Of a DNA stretch of 64,000 bases, positions 26,689 through 33,838 are shown in pieces; positions within the stretch are counted from its first letter, which is position 1; each line of letters begins with the position of its first letter. Source of the stretch: JBMOGA01 sp049318625 (lineage in GTDB: Bacteria > Pseudomonadota > Alphaproteobacteria > Rhizobiales > Hyphomicrobiaceae); NCBI GenBank assembly GCA_049318625.1, contig JBMOGA010000008.1:1-64000 (forward strand), given 5' to 3'. Below the pieces are notes generated by a model. That model did not search any database. It saw nothing but the letters and a program-made list of their open reading frames with translations, and was not told the origin of the DNA. Both the position numbers and the translations under genes were made by a program.

Positions 26689-27929
26689 CGGTCGGCGCGT
26701 GCCAGCACGGCGTGCAGCAGCACGTTGACGCCGGGCACCGTCATCGCGAGGTCGATGTCCTCGCGCTCGTTGTGGGTGATGCCGCCCTTGCACGGCGTGA
26801 AGATCATCGCCGTCGGGCAGACCTTGGTCATGTGATAGGCATCGTGGCCAGCCTGGCTGTGGATGTCGACGGTCGGCACCGCCAGCGCCTCGGCGGTCGT
26901 GCAGATCAATGCGACGAGGCCGGCGTCGAAGGCGAGGCCGCCGAAGCCCCACTGCTCGGCCAGCGTGATCTCGGTGCGCGAGCGGCGCGCGCTCTCGGCG
27001 ATGGCCGCTTCGACCTCGCGGCGCATGTCGGCGAGGCGGCCGGCGTCGGGATGGCGGAAGTCGATGTAGAGTTCGGCCTCGTCGGACAGCAGGCCCGGCA
27101 GGTTCGGCGAAAGGTCGAGGCGGGCGGCGGTGGTCTTGCCGTCCTCCGGCGCATAGCGCCAACCGATGTCGTCGACGGCGACGACGAGGTAGGACGCGCC
27201 GACCAGTGCATTGCGCCTGAGCGACATCGGGGTCGGGCCGACATGGCTGGTTTCACCACGCACCGAAAGGCGCATGCCGACGGTCGGGTAGCCGCCGACC
27301 ACGATGCCGAGGGGCACGCCGGCCGCGTCGAGCTTGGGGCCCTGCTCGATGTGCAGTTCGAAATAGCTGTCGAGCGGTCGGCCGCCGACGGGTGCCGTGC
27401 CCTTGTAGCCGATGGCGGCCAGCGCCTCCTCGAAGCGGACGCCGCTCTTGTCGCGGCGATCGTACGCCCAGGCGACGCTCTCGGCGCCGGAGGCGACCAG
27501 CGAACACAGCATCGGCGGCTGGTAACGGGCGCCTTCCTCGTTGGTCCAGTTCACCACCTCGATGGCGCGCCGGGTAGCGATGCCGTGGGTGTCGAGGGTG
27601 CGCAGGACTTCGAGGCCCGCCAGCACACCGAGGATGCCGTCGAAGCGGCCGCCCTTGGCCTGGGTGTCGAGATGGCTGCCGATCAGAACGGGCGGCAGCG
27701 ACGGGTCGGTGCCCTCGCGGCGGACCCGCATGGTGCCGAGTGCGTCGACCGCAAGGGCATGGCCGGCCTCACGGGCCCAGCGCCCGAACAGATCGCGCAT
27801 GGCGCCGTCCTCGGCGGTCAGCGTCAGGCGCTGGAGGCCTCCGGCGGGTGTGCGGCCGATCTCGGCGGACGCCATCAGCGTCGCCCACAGACGGTCCGGA
27901 TCGATGCGCAGGTTGGTCTGTCGCGTCAT
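26685..27929 (-). CDS. M20 family Zn-dependent hydrolase (N-carbamoyl amino acid/allantoate amidohydrolase type)
   Basis: A 414-residue metallo-amidohydrolase. Metal-binding blocks are visible in order: GSHLDTQAKGGRFDG (His, Asp), NEEGARYQPPM (catalytic Glu), ELHIEQGPKLD, the dimer-domain motif GETSHVGPTPM, and HSQAGHDAYHM near the end. This is the layout of beta-ureidopropionase, L-N-carbamoylase and allantoate amidohydrolases, which hydrolyse N-carbamoyl or ureido compounds. The start is the ATG giving MTRQTNLRIDPDRLW; the upstream in-frame extension is arginine-rich and overlaps the gap to the toxin gene. No other pyrimidine or purine catabolic gene is adjacent, so the substrate is open. 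Confidence 0.88.
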   Translation of the reverse strand: MTRQTNLRIDPDRLWATLMASAEIGRTPAGGLQRLTLTAEDGAMRDLFGRWAREAGHALAVDALGTMRVRREGTDPSLPPVLIGSHLDTQAKGGRFDGILGVLAGLEVLRTLDTHGIATRRAIEVVNWTNEEGARYQPPMLCSLVASGAESVAWAYDRRDKSGVRFEEALAAIGYKGTAPVGGRPLDSYFELHIEQGPKLDAAGVPLGIVVGGYPTVGMRLSVRGETSHVGPTPMSLRRNALVGASYLVVAVDDIGWRYAPEDGKTTAARLDLSPNLPGLLSDEAELYIDFRHPDAGRLADMRREVEAAIAESARRSRTEITLAEQWGFGGLAFDAGLVALICTTAEALAVPTVDIHSQAGHDAYHMTKVCPTAMIFTPCKGGITHNEREDIDLAMTVPGVNVLLHAVLARADR

Positions 27930-27954
27930 GGTTGCCCCTCCCCTTGCGGCCCGC

Positions 27955-28272
27955 TCACCACGCCGCCGATGCCGGATCGAGTCCGTCCAGGCTGGCGCTC
28001 TTGTGGAAGTCAAAGTGGACGGGCAGCTCGGTCTCGGTGAAGTCGTAGAGAACGATGAAGGGTGTGTCGGTGATTGGATAGACGACTAGACCCAATGTCG
28101 GGTGCGGACGCTTCGCGGCTGGCGTCTGGGCCAGCAGCCCTTCGATGGGGGCGAACACTTTTTCCTTCTTCTGCTCTGCACCACGCCGCCCAAAGCGCTG
28201 AACGCCAAAATCGATCAGTTCGACCAGTTGATCGTTGAAGGTCCTGGAGAGCCTGACCGCTCTCGGACTCAT
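27955..28272 (-). CDS. RelE/ParE family toxin
   Basis: A 105-residue protein with the ParE/RelE fold signature: AVRLSRTFNDQLVELIDFG at the start, a central charged helix and the late strands VVYPITDTPFIVLYDF. Toxins of this type cut ribosome-bound mRNA (RelE) or poison gyrase (ParE); the sequence does not decide which. The start codon overlaps the stop of the preceding small gene by ATGA, the classic antitoxin-toxin order. It forms the downstream end of a small defence-like block with the HNH and DUF262 genes. Confidence 0.8.
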   Translation of the reverse strand: MSPRAVRLSRTFNDQLVELIDFGVQRFGRRGAEQKKEKVFAPIEGLLAQTPAAKRPHPTLGLVVYPITDTPFIVLYDFTETELPVHFDFHKSASLDGLDPASAAW

Positions 28273-28541
28273 CCCTTCGCTCGGACGTCACGGCGGCGCG
28301 CCAAAGCTTCGTCTATGTAGGCGCGGGCTTCAGCGCTCGTGTAGGTGCGGCCGGCCTCGAAATCCTCTTTCGATTGCGCGATCAGCGCCAACTCGCGCGC
28401 GGTCAAGGCGCGCGGCAACTCTCCGTCAGCGGCCATATCCTCGACGATGCTGGCAACGGCGAGCACGCCGTCGTCGTCGAGCGACGACAGCTTGGCGTTG
28501 ATCGCGGCGATGGCCTCGGCTCTGGTCATGGCGTCTTTCAT
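28269..28541 (-). CDS. antitoxin partner of the RelE/ParE toxin
   Basis: A 90-residue (or 86, from the second ATG at 28529) acidic protein: TRAEAIAAINAKLSSLDDDG, then a C-terminal helical part with ALTARELALIAQSKEDFEAG and EARAYIDEALARRR. The late segment resembles the toxin-binding tails of ParD/Phd-type antitoxins. Its stop overlaps the toxin start (ATGA), which is the main evidence for its role. No clear operator palindrome was found in the 77 bases upstream. The exact antitoxin family is uncertain. Confidence 0.72.
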   Translation of the reverse strand: MKDAMTRAEAIAAINAKLSSLDDDGVLAVASIVEDMAADGELPRALTARELALIAQSKEDFEAGRTYTSAEARAYIDEALARRRDVRAKG

Positions 28542-28618
28542 AGCATCGGCCGCTGTCTTTGTCAGGTCAGGGGGCCGCGGATCGGTGCCGACGCGCCCGG
28601 CCATGGGGCGGCCGGCGG

Positions 28619-28894
28619 TCAGACGCGGTTGCTCTTGCGGATGTTGCAGGCGCGGCAGAGCAACTGGAGGTTCGACCAGGTCGTCTGGCCCGCGCGGCTC
28701 CACGGCACGATGTGGTCGGCCTGTAGCGCGGACAGGCCGCGGCGGCCGGCCAGAACGCCATCGCAGCCCGGGCAGCGGATGCCGTTGAGGGCCGGGTCGA
28801 ACAGGCGGCGGATGGCAGCGTCGCGCCAGCTCGCCGGATAGACCCGGGCCGCGGGATCGAGCGCGGGCAGGCCGTTCGGCGGCTCACCCTCCAT
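28619..28894 (-). CDS. HNH endonuclease
   Basis: A 91-residue HNH nuclease. A zinc knuckle C41-x2-C44 precedes the ADHIVPWS core (Asp60-His61), Asn75 and the second pair C80-x2-C83 followed by Asn84 and Arg/Lys residues (CRACNIRKSN). All active-site and zinc positions appear intact. The ATG lies 11 bases inside the 3' end of the DUF262 gene, so both are co-translated. Alone such small HNH proteins can be free-standing nucleases or phage-type enzymes; coupling to DUF262 suggests a two-subunit restriction-like unit resembling the GmrS/GmrD division (inference). Confidence 0.85.
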   Translation of the reverse strand: MEGEPPNGLPALDPAARVYPASWRDAAIRRLFDPALNGIRCPGCDGVLAGRRGLSALQADHIVPWSRAGQTTWSNLQLLCRACNIRKSNRV

Positions 28895-30119
28895 GGGCGA
28901 TGCGCGCGACCAGGCGCTGGGCCGCATCGAACTGGGCGCGGTGGCCACGCGGGCCATCCCAGCGGCCCTTACTCTGGGGCCATTCCGCGCCGTACTTGCG
29001 GGCGAGATCGGTGGGTGAGCGGACGAGTTCGACGAGATCGGTCCATTGCTGCTCGCCGAGCGTGTCGAGGGGCACGCGGGCGGCATAGGCGGCGCCGATC
29101 AGGGTGGCGACCAGGCGGTGCTTGGTGACCGGCAGGCTCGGACCATTGCGGCCGAGGACGAGCTTGATCATCTCCTGGAAGAACGGGAAGAACGCGTCGC
29201 GGATCTCGGTCGCGGTCAGGATGATCGGCAGCGCGTCCGGATTGAGGTCCTGCCAGCGCAGCTGCGCGCAATAGACGTCGAGCACCTCGTCGATACCCTT
29301 GTTGAAACGGGTGCCGAGGTTCTGCAGCGCGGCGGCGTTGGTGAGGATGGCGTCGACCTGCTCGGACTGGGCGGCGATCATGCTCCACAGCAAGGTTTCC
29401 GACGATGTCTGGCCGTGCGAGATCTCCTTGCCGGCCCACCAGTCGGCCCAGGCTTCCAACGCCCAGCGGTCGGTCCAGGGATGGACGAGGCCGTAGCGTG
29501 TGCGGGCGCTGGCGAGGAACCGGTGGGAGGCGCGGCGCTCGGTATCGTAGATGCCGGCGACCCGGATGAAGGCCAGCGAGGGCGAGCGCTCGCCATAGTA
29601 GGCGAGACGGATGTCCTGGCCGCTGAGCGGCGTGCCGCCCTGGTTGATGCGGCGGAACACCTCGAGCCGCATGTCGCCGAGGTTCCGCAGCTTGATGACG
29701 GCGATCCGATAGCGTCTGAAGGCGGAGCGGTAGGCCTCCGGCAACTCGCTGAAGCGGCGTCCGGCGTAGTGGATGCTGTTCGGCGACAGGTAGGGCGCAT
29801 CGTCGCTGCCCACCAGCGCGAAATGGTCCTCGTAGAAGTCGAACAGCGTGGTCAGGCGCTGCTGACCATCGATGACGTCGTTGCGCTCGAGGCCGTCCTC
29901 GACCATCACCTCGAAGAAAAAGGCGGGGATCGACAGGTTGTTGATCACCGATTCGACCAGCAGTGACTTGGTCTCGTCGGACCACTGATCGCTGTCGCGC
30001 TGGTAGTCGGGGATGCGGATACCACCGTCGCGCAGGTCGTTCATGACGACTTCCACCGTCGTCGATTCCGACGTGCTGGACTCGGCGATGATGGGACGTA
30101 CGGGCGCTGTGTCGCTCAT
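28884..30119 (-). CDS. DUF262 domain protein (ParB/GmrS-like NTPase), putative defence component
   Basis: A 411-residue DUF262 protein. The N-terminal part carries IPDYQRD (36-42) and IDGQQRLTTL with the DGQQR motif at 84-88, both ParB/Srx-fold nucleotide-site signatures. FRRINQGGTPLSGQDIR follows, as in GmrSD-type modification-dependent enzymes. The C-terminal half is helical and lacks the DUF1524 HNH of single-chain GmrSD proteins; instead a separate HNH gene overlaps its 3' end by 11 bases. The simplest reading is a split NTPase/nuclease pair attacking foreign or modified DNA. A gap of 87 bases separates it from the redoxin gene upstream. The function is inferred from family and context. 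Confidence 0.83.
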   Translation of the reverse strand: MSDTAPVRPIIAESSTSESTTVEVVMNDLRDGGIRIPDYQRDSDQWSDETKSLLVESVINNLSIPAFFFEVMVEDGLERNDVIDGQQRLTTLFDFYEDHFALVGSDDAPYLSPNSIHYAGRRFSELPEAYRSAFRRYRIAVIKLRNLGDMRLEVFRRINQGGTPLSGQDIRLAYYGERSPSLAFIRVAGIYDTERRASHRFLASARTRYGLVHPWTDRWALEAWADWWAGKEISHGQTSSETLLWSMIAAQSEQVDAILTNAAALQNLGTRFNKGIDEVLDVYCAQLRWQDLNPDALPIILTATEIRDAFFPFFQEMIKLVLGRNGPSLPVTKHRLVATLIGAAYAARVPLDTLGEQQWTDLVELVRSPTDLARKYGAEWPQSKGRWDGPRGHRAQFDAAQRLVARIAHGG

Positions 30120-30206
30120 GGTCTGGCTCGCTGGCGGGCGTTTGCCGCCCGCGAAACGGGCGACAGCTGCGCGTCTAGCTACAATGAGTCGTCTGACGGG
30201 TCCGCC

Positions 30207-30839
30207 TCAGTCGGCGTACTTGACCGAGCAGCCGTAGGACCGCGTGACCGCCGGGTCGACCGGCTTGCCGGCCGCCAGTTGGGCCAGAGCACTGGTGACG
30301 TAGTTCACCGCGGTCTTGATGTCCTCGTGGCGGGTGGTCGGCTTGTCGTCGATGGCGCCCTTGTAGGCGAGCGTGCCGTCGGGCGTGACGATGAACATGT
30401 GGGGGGTCGTGCGGGCATCGTAGAGGCGGGCAACGGTGCCCTTGGGGTCGAGCAGGACGGCCGTCGGGGCGGCATCGCGCGTGCGCGTCAGTTCGTCGGC
30501 CTCGAGGCCCGAAACGAATCCCTGGGTGCCCGGCGCCGACGAAATGACCGTCAGCCAGACGATGCCCTCGGTGGTCAGCTTCTTCTGGAGCGCCTGCATG
30601 TTGCCGGCCCCGTAATGCTTCTGAACGTAGGGGCAACCGTCGTTGGTCCACTCGAGCACGACCGTCTTGCCGCGATAGGCGTCGAGCCGCACGGTCTGGC
30701 CGAGGCTGTCGGTCGCTGTGAATGCGGGAGCGGGCTTGCCCACCGTCGCCGTCGCGAGGGCGGCGGTGACGGACAGGGCTGCGACGAGCAGCGCGCCGGT
30801 CACCACGCCAAACAGCTTGCCGATCACGGGAAGGGTCAT
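30207..30839 (-). CDS. secreted redoxin (AhpC/TSA-like) family protein
   Basis: A 210-residue protein with an N-terminal signal sequence (about 5-31) and a thioredoxin fold. The single active-site Cys is at about residue 69 in NDGCPYVQKHY, a motif of periplasmic redoxins whose CPYV replaces the CxxC of thioredoxins. APTAVLLDPKG and a cis-Pro motif TTPHMFIV are present. A second Cys lies near the C-terminus (SYGCSVKY) and could act as the resolving residue. It probably reduces peroxide or a partner in the envelope. It is downstream of no clear operon partner and divergent from the SDR at 31097. Confidence 0.85.
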   Translation of the reverse strand: MTLPVIGKLFGVVTGALLVAALSVTAALATATVGKPAPAFTATDSLGQTVRLDAYRGKTVVLEWTNDGCPYVQKHYGAGNMQALQKKLTTEGIVWLTVISSAPGTQGFVSGLEADELTRTRDAAPTAVLLDPKGTVARLYDARTTPHMFIVTPDGTLAYKGAIDDKPTTRHEDIKTAVNYVTSALAQLAAGKPVDPAVTRSYGCSVKYAD

Positions 30840-31096
30840 GGGTCGTCTCCCTCAGGGGGTGGTGGGACAGCCGCCGGGCGAATACCCGTACCATAAAGCG
30901 AAGCGGGGAAATATGACACGGGCCCGCACTCCCGCGTCAACGCACGGGCGCACGGCAGATGTGAGCGATCGGGGGCTGGCCATCAAGATTCGGTCGCGCC
31001 AGAGTTGGCGATCTCTGGTCGCTGGCATCCGATCGCGGCGGCCCGATGGAACTCAGCGCGCTTGGCAACCGAGACGCGTGAAAGTGGGACACGAGC

Positions 31097-31906
31097 ATGA
31101 CGGCACAGTCACTGAAGGGCACGACCGCTCTCATTACCGGCTCGGTACAGGGCATTGGCCTCGAGATCGCCAAGGCGCTGGCCGCCGAGGGTGTGCGGAT
31201 CGCCGTCCACGGGCTGGCGAGCGAGGAGGCGATCGCCGCGGCCTGCCGGGAGATCGTGGCCGCCGGGGCGCCGGACGCGCGGTTCTTCGGCGGCGATCTG
31301 CGCGACCTCGCGCAGATCGAGACGCTGATGAACGCGACCGAGAATTGGGGCCCGGTCGACATCCTGGTGAACAACGCGGGGACCCAGCGCACGGCCGCCA
31401 TGCGGGAGGTGACGCCCGAGCTCTTCAATTCCATCATCTCGGTCAATCTCACCGCGCCGTTCTTCACGATGCGCCGCGTGCTGCCGGGCATGGCCCAGCG
31501 GGGCTTCGGGCGGGTGATCAATATCGCTTCGGTACACGGGCTGGTCGCCTCGAAGGACAAGGCGCCCTACGTCGCCTCGAAGTTCGGCCTCGTCGGCATG
31601 AGCCGGGTGGCGGCGCTGGAGTTCGCGAGTGCGGGCTCGCGCGAGACCGGTGGAGTCACCGTCAACTGTATCTGCCCGGGCTGGACGGAAACCGCCCTCA
31701 TCGAGCCGCAGATCCAGGCGCGGGCCTCGCTCCATGGCGGCGACCGTCAGGCCGGCGTCGCCAGCCTGCTCGCGGAGAAACAGCCGACACTGCGCACCTC
31801 GCATCCCGACGAGATCGGCATGCTGACCGCGTGGCTGTGCGACCGCCGGGCCCACAACATCACCGGCACCGCCATCCCGATCGACGGCGGGTGGACGGCC
31901 CAATAA
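31097..31906 (+). CDS. SDR family oxidoreductase (3-hydroxybutyrate dehydrogenase-like)
   Basis: A 269-residue classical SDR with GSVQGIG, NNAG, the catalytic Ser in NIASVHG, and YVASK. The VHGLVAS segment and long C-terminal loop (CPGWTETALIEPQIQARA) resemble D-3-hydroxybutyrate dehydrogenases, but closely related SDRs have other substrates. It stands alone, convergent with the DUF4010 gene by 9 bases. The 257-base divergent gap to the redoxin gene holds no recognised site. Confidence 0.88.
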   Translation: MTAQSLKGTTALITGSVQGIGLEIAKALAAEGVRIAVHGLASEEAIAAACREIVAAGAPDARFFGGDLRDLAQIETLMNATENWGPVDILVNNAGTQRTAAMREVTPELFNSIISVNLTAPFFTMRRVLPGMAQRGFGRVINIASVHGLVASKDKAPYVASKFGLVGMSRVAALEFASAGSRETGGVTVNCICPGWTETALIEPQIQARASLHGGDRQAGVASLLAEKQPTLRTSHPDEIGMLTAWLCDRRAHNITGTAIPIDGGWTAQ

Positions 31907-31915
31907 TCCGGCCGG

Positions 31916-33196
31916 CTATCGGGTCAGGGCGGCCGCGACCCCGGCCGCCAGGGCGCCAGCCGCCAAGGCGGCCGCCGCCGCGCCCGACAGCCGCACACCG
32001 ATGGCCGCGCCGCCGCTGGTCCAGCTGAGAACCGCCTTTGCGACGGTGTTGACGGCGACGGCGATCAGGACCGCGGCCGTGGCGGTGCCGAAGTCGATCG
32101 ACCGGCCGGCCAGGCGCGCCATCGAGAGGGTCAAGGCGTCGACGTCGCCAATGCCCGACAGCGCCGCCAGGAGGTAGGCGCCGGCGCTGCCGGCGAAGGT
32201 CGTGGCGAGCCTCGCCCCGACCGAGATCAGCGTCAGCAGCAGACCGAACTTGAGCACCGTCAGCAGTTCGAATGGGTTCTCATGGCGGATGGCCTCGCCG
32301 CCGTCCGCGGATTCGGTTTGGCGGCGCAGCAGAACGGCACCGATGATCGCCAGAACGAGCGCCGCCGCCACGATCGGAACCGCGAGCCGGCTCAACAGTC
32401 CGAAACTCGCCAGCGCGGCGATCACCAGCACCCGCATCATCATGGTCGCGCCGGCGAACAGCGCGCCCGCCGCCAAAAGGTCGGTACGGTCCGGATGCAC
32501 GCGCGCCAGACGCGCCAGCGCCAGCGTCACCGCGGTCGACGACGCGAGACCGCCGGCGATCCCGGTGATGACGATGCCGCTGCGTTCGCCGGCCAGCCGG
32601 ACTGCGACATAGCCGGCGAACGAGATCGCCGCGATCATGATCGTCAGCAGCCAGAGCTCGAACGGGTTGATGGCGTCCCAGGGGTCGACCGTGCGGTTCG
32701 GCAGCAGCGGCAGCAGAATGAACGTCATCGCCAGCAGCACGAGGCCCGAGCGCAGCTCGTTCCAGGTCAACCGCATGATCCAGCCGTGCAGCAGCCCCTT
32801 GAGGGCGAGCAGCGCGGCGGCGGCGATGCCGGCGGCGCCTGCCACCTGAATGTCGCCGAGGACCGCGAACGCGCCGAGCGAGAAGGACAGCATCGCCGCG
32901 ACCACGGTGGTGGCGCCGAAGGTCCCGTCCCGGGCCGTTTCGCGATACCGGAACGCGGCGATGGTCGCCGACAGGGTCGTGAACGCCAGCGCCAGCGCGA
33001 CGAGGCCGTTGTCGCCGCCGGTGGCGGCGAGCGCGCCCCATGTGCCGCCGAGCAGGCCGGCGAGCGCATTGGTGCGCAGCCCGGCCGTGCGTCCACCTTC
33101 CGGATGATCGCGGGCCTGCCATCCCCGCTCGATGCCGATCAGGAGGCCGATCGCCAGGGAGACGGAAAGCCGCTGCAGGAGGTCGCTGGTGTCCAT
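31916..33196 (-). CDS. MgtC/SapB and DUF4010 membrane protein
   Basis: A 426-residue polytopic membrane protein with about twelve hydrophobic helices. The N-terminal part is MgtC-like (SVSLAIGLLIGIERGWQAR, GLRTNALAGLLGG), and the C-terminal part is DUF4010 (GIAGGLASSTAVTLALARLAR, SGIGDVDALTLSMARLA). The family role is unproven; ion or small-molecule transport is often suggested. The ATG giving MDTSDLLQRLSVS was chosen because the upstream extension is hydrophilic and lies in the intergenic gap. Confidence 0.87.
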   Translation of the reverse strand: MDTSDLLQRLSVSLAIGLLIGIERGWQARDHPEGGRTAGLRTNALAGLLGGTWGALAATGGDNGLVALALAFTTLSATIAAFRYRETARDGTFGATTVVAAMLSFSLGAFAVLGDIQVAGAAGIAAAALLALKGLLHGWIMRLTWNELRSGLVLLAMTFILLPLLPNRTVDPWDAINPFELWLLTIMIAAISFAGYVAVRLAGERSGIVITGIAGGLASSTAVTLALARLARVHPDRTDLLAAGALFAGATMMMRVLVIAALASFGLLSRLAVPIVAAALVLAIIGAVLLRRQTESADGGEAIRHENPFELLTVLKFGLLLTLISVGARLATTFAGSAGAYLLAALSGIGDVDALTLSMARLAGRSIDFGTATAAVLIAVAVNTVAKAVLSWTSGGAAIGVRLSGAAAAALAAGALAAGVAAALTR

Positions 33197-33444
33197 GCCG
33201 GGGAGGCTAACGGCGAACGGGCCGGGGTCAACCGGGCCGTGGCGGTCGCCGGGCGATCCGGGCTGCCGACCGAGGTTTAGGCCCCGCGGCACGCCGCGCC
33301 CGCTCATCAGCAGTCATGGGGTGGGGCCCCCAAATCCTGCTCTTGATCAAAAAAATTCCGGCTTCGGGCGGGAATCACGGAGGTCGATTTTACGTTCGAT
33401 TCATTTCCGGACCGCTAGGTTGGGGCGAGACAGGGGAGAGCAGC

Positions 33445-33723
33445 ATGTTTTCGTCCACTCCAGGTTGTTCGGCAGACCAGCAGGCCCGCTTGGTGGCAAC
33501 GCTGTGGTCCGCGGCCGGCCTGGTGGGCGTCAGCCTCGTGGCGGCGGCCTTCTGGACCCTCGTCGCCGCCGTGGTCACGCCCTGGTCGGCCGGCACGCTC
33601 GCCACGCTCGCAACGACGATCACCGCGTTCCTGATGCTCGCCTGCAGCCCGCTGATGCTGGCCGGCGCGCGCGCCGACCGGGTGGCGGTGACATGTTGCG
33701 CGCCCCCGCGGCAACTCGCCTGA
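33445..33723 (+). CDS. small hypothetical membrane protein
   Basis: A 92-residue protein with two predicted transmembrane helices (LVATLWSAAGLVGVSLVAAA and LATLATTITAFLMLACSP) and a Cys pair near the end (VTCC). I do not recognise the family. The ATG follows a GGGGAGAG ribosome site; codon thirds are strongly GC-biased as in real genes here. It stands between the divergent DUF4010 gene and purL. The 248-base gap upstream has an AT-rich stretch around 33345-33365 that could hold a promoter. Confidence 0.6.
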   Translation: MFSSTPGCSADQQARLVATLWSAAGLVGVSLVAAAFWTLVAAVVTPWSAGTLATLATTITAFLMLACSPLMLAGARADRVAVTCCAPPRQLA

Positions 33724-33838
33724 GGACGGCGCCCATCGGTCGGGCGGCCTGTGCCGCCTGGCGCGCCGCACCACGCGACATCGCCGGCCCTACTCGCTAT
33801 AAGGTCGCCCGACCCTGTTCACGAACGCGGCGGAGACC

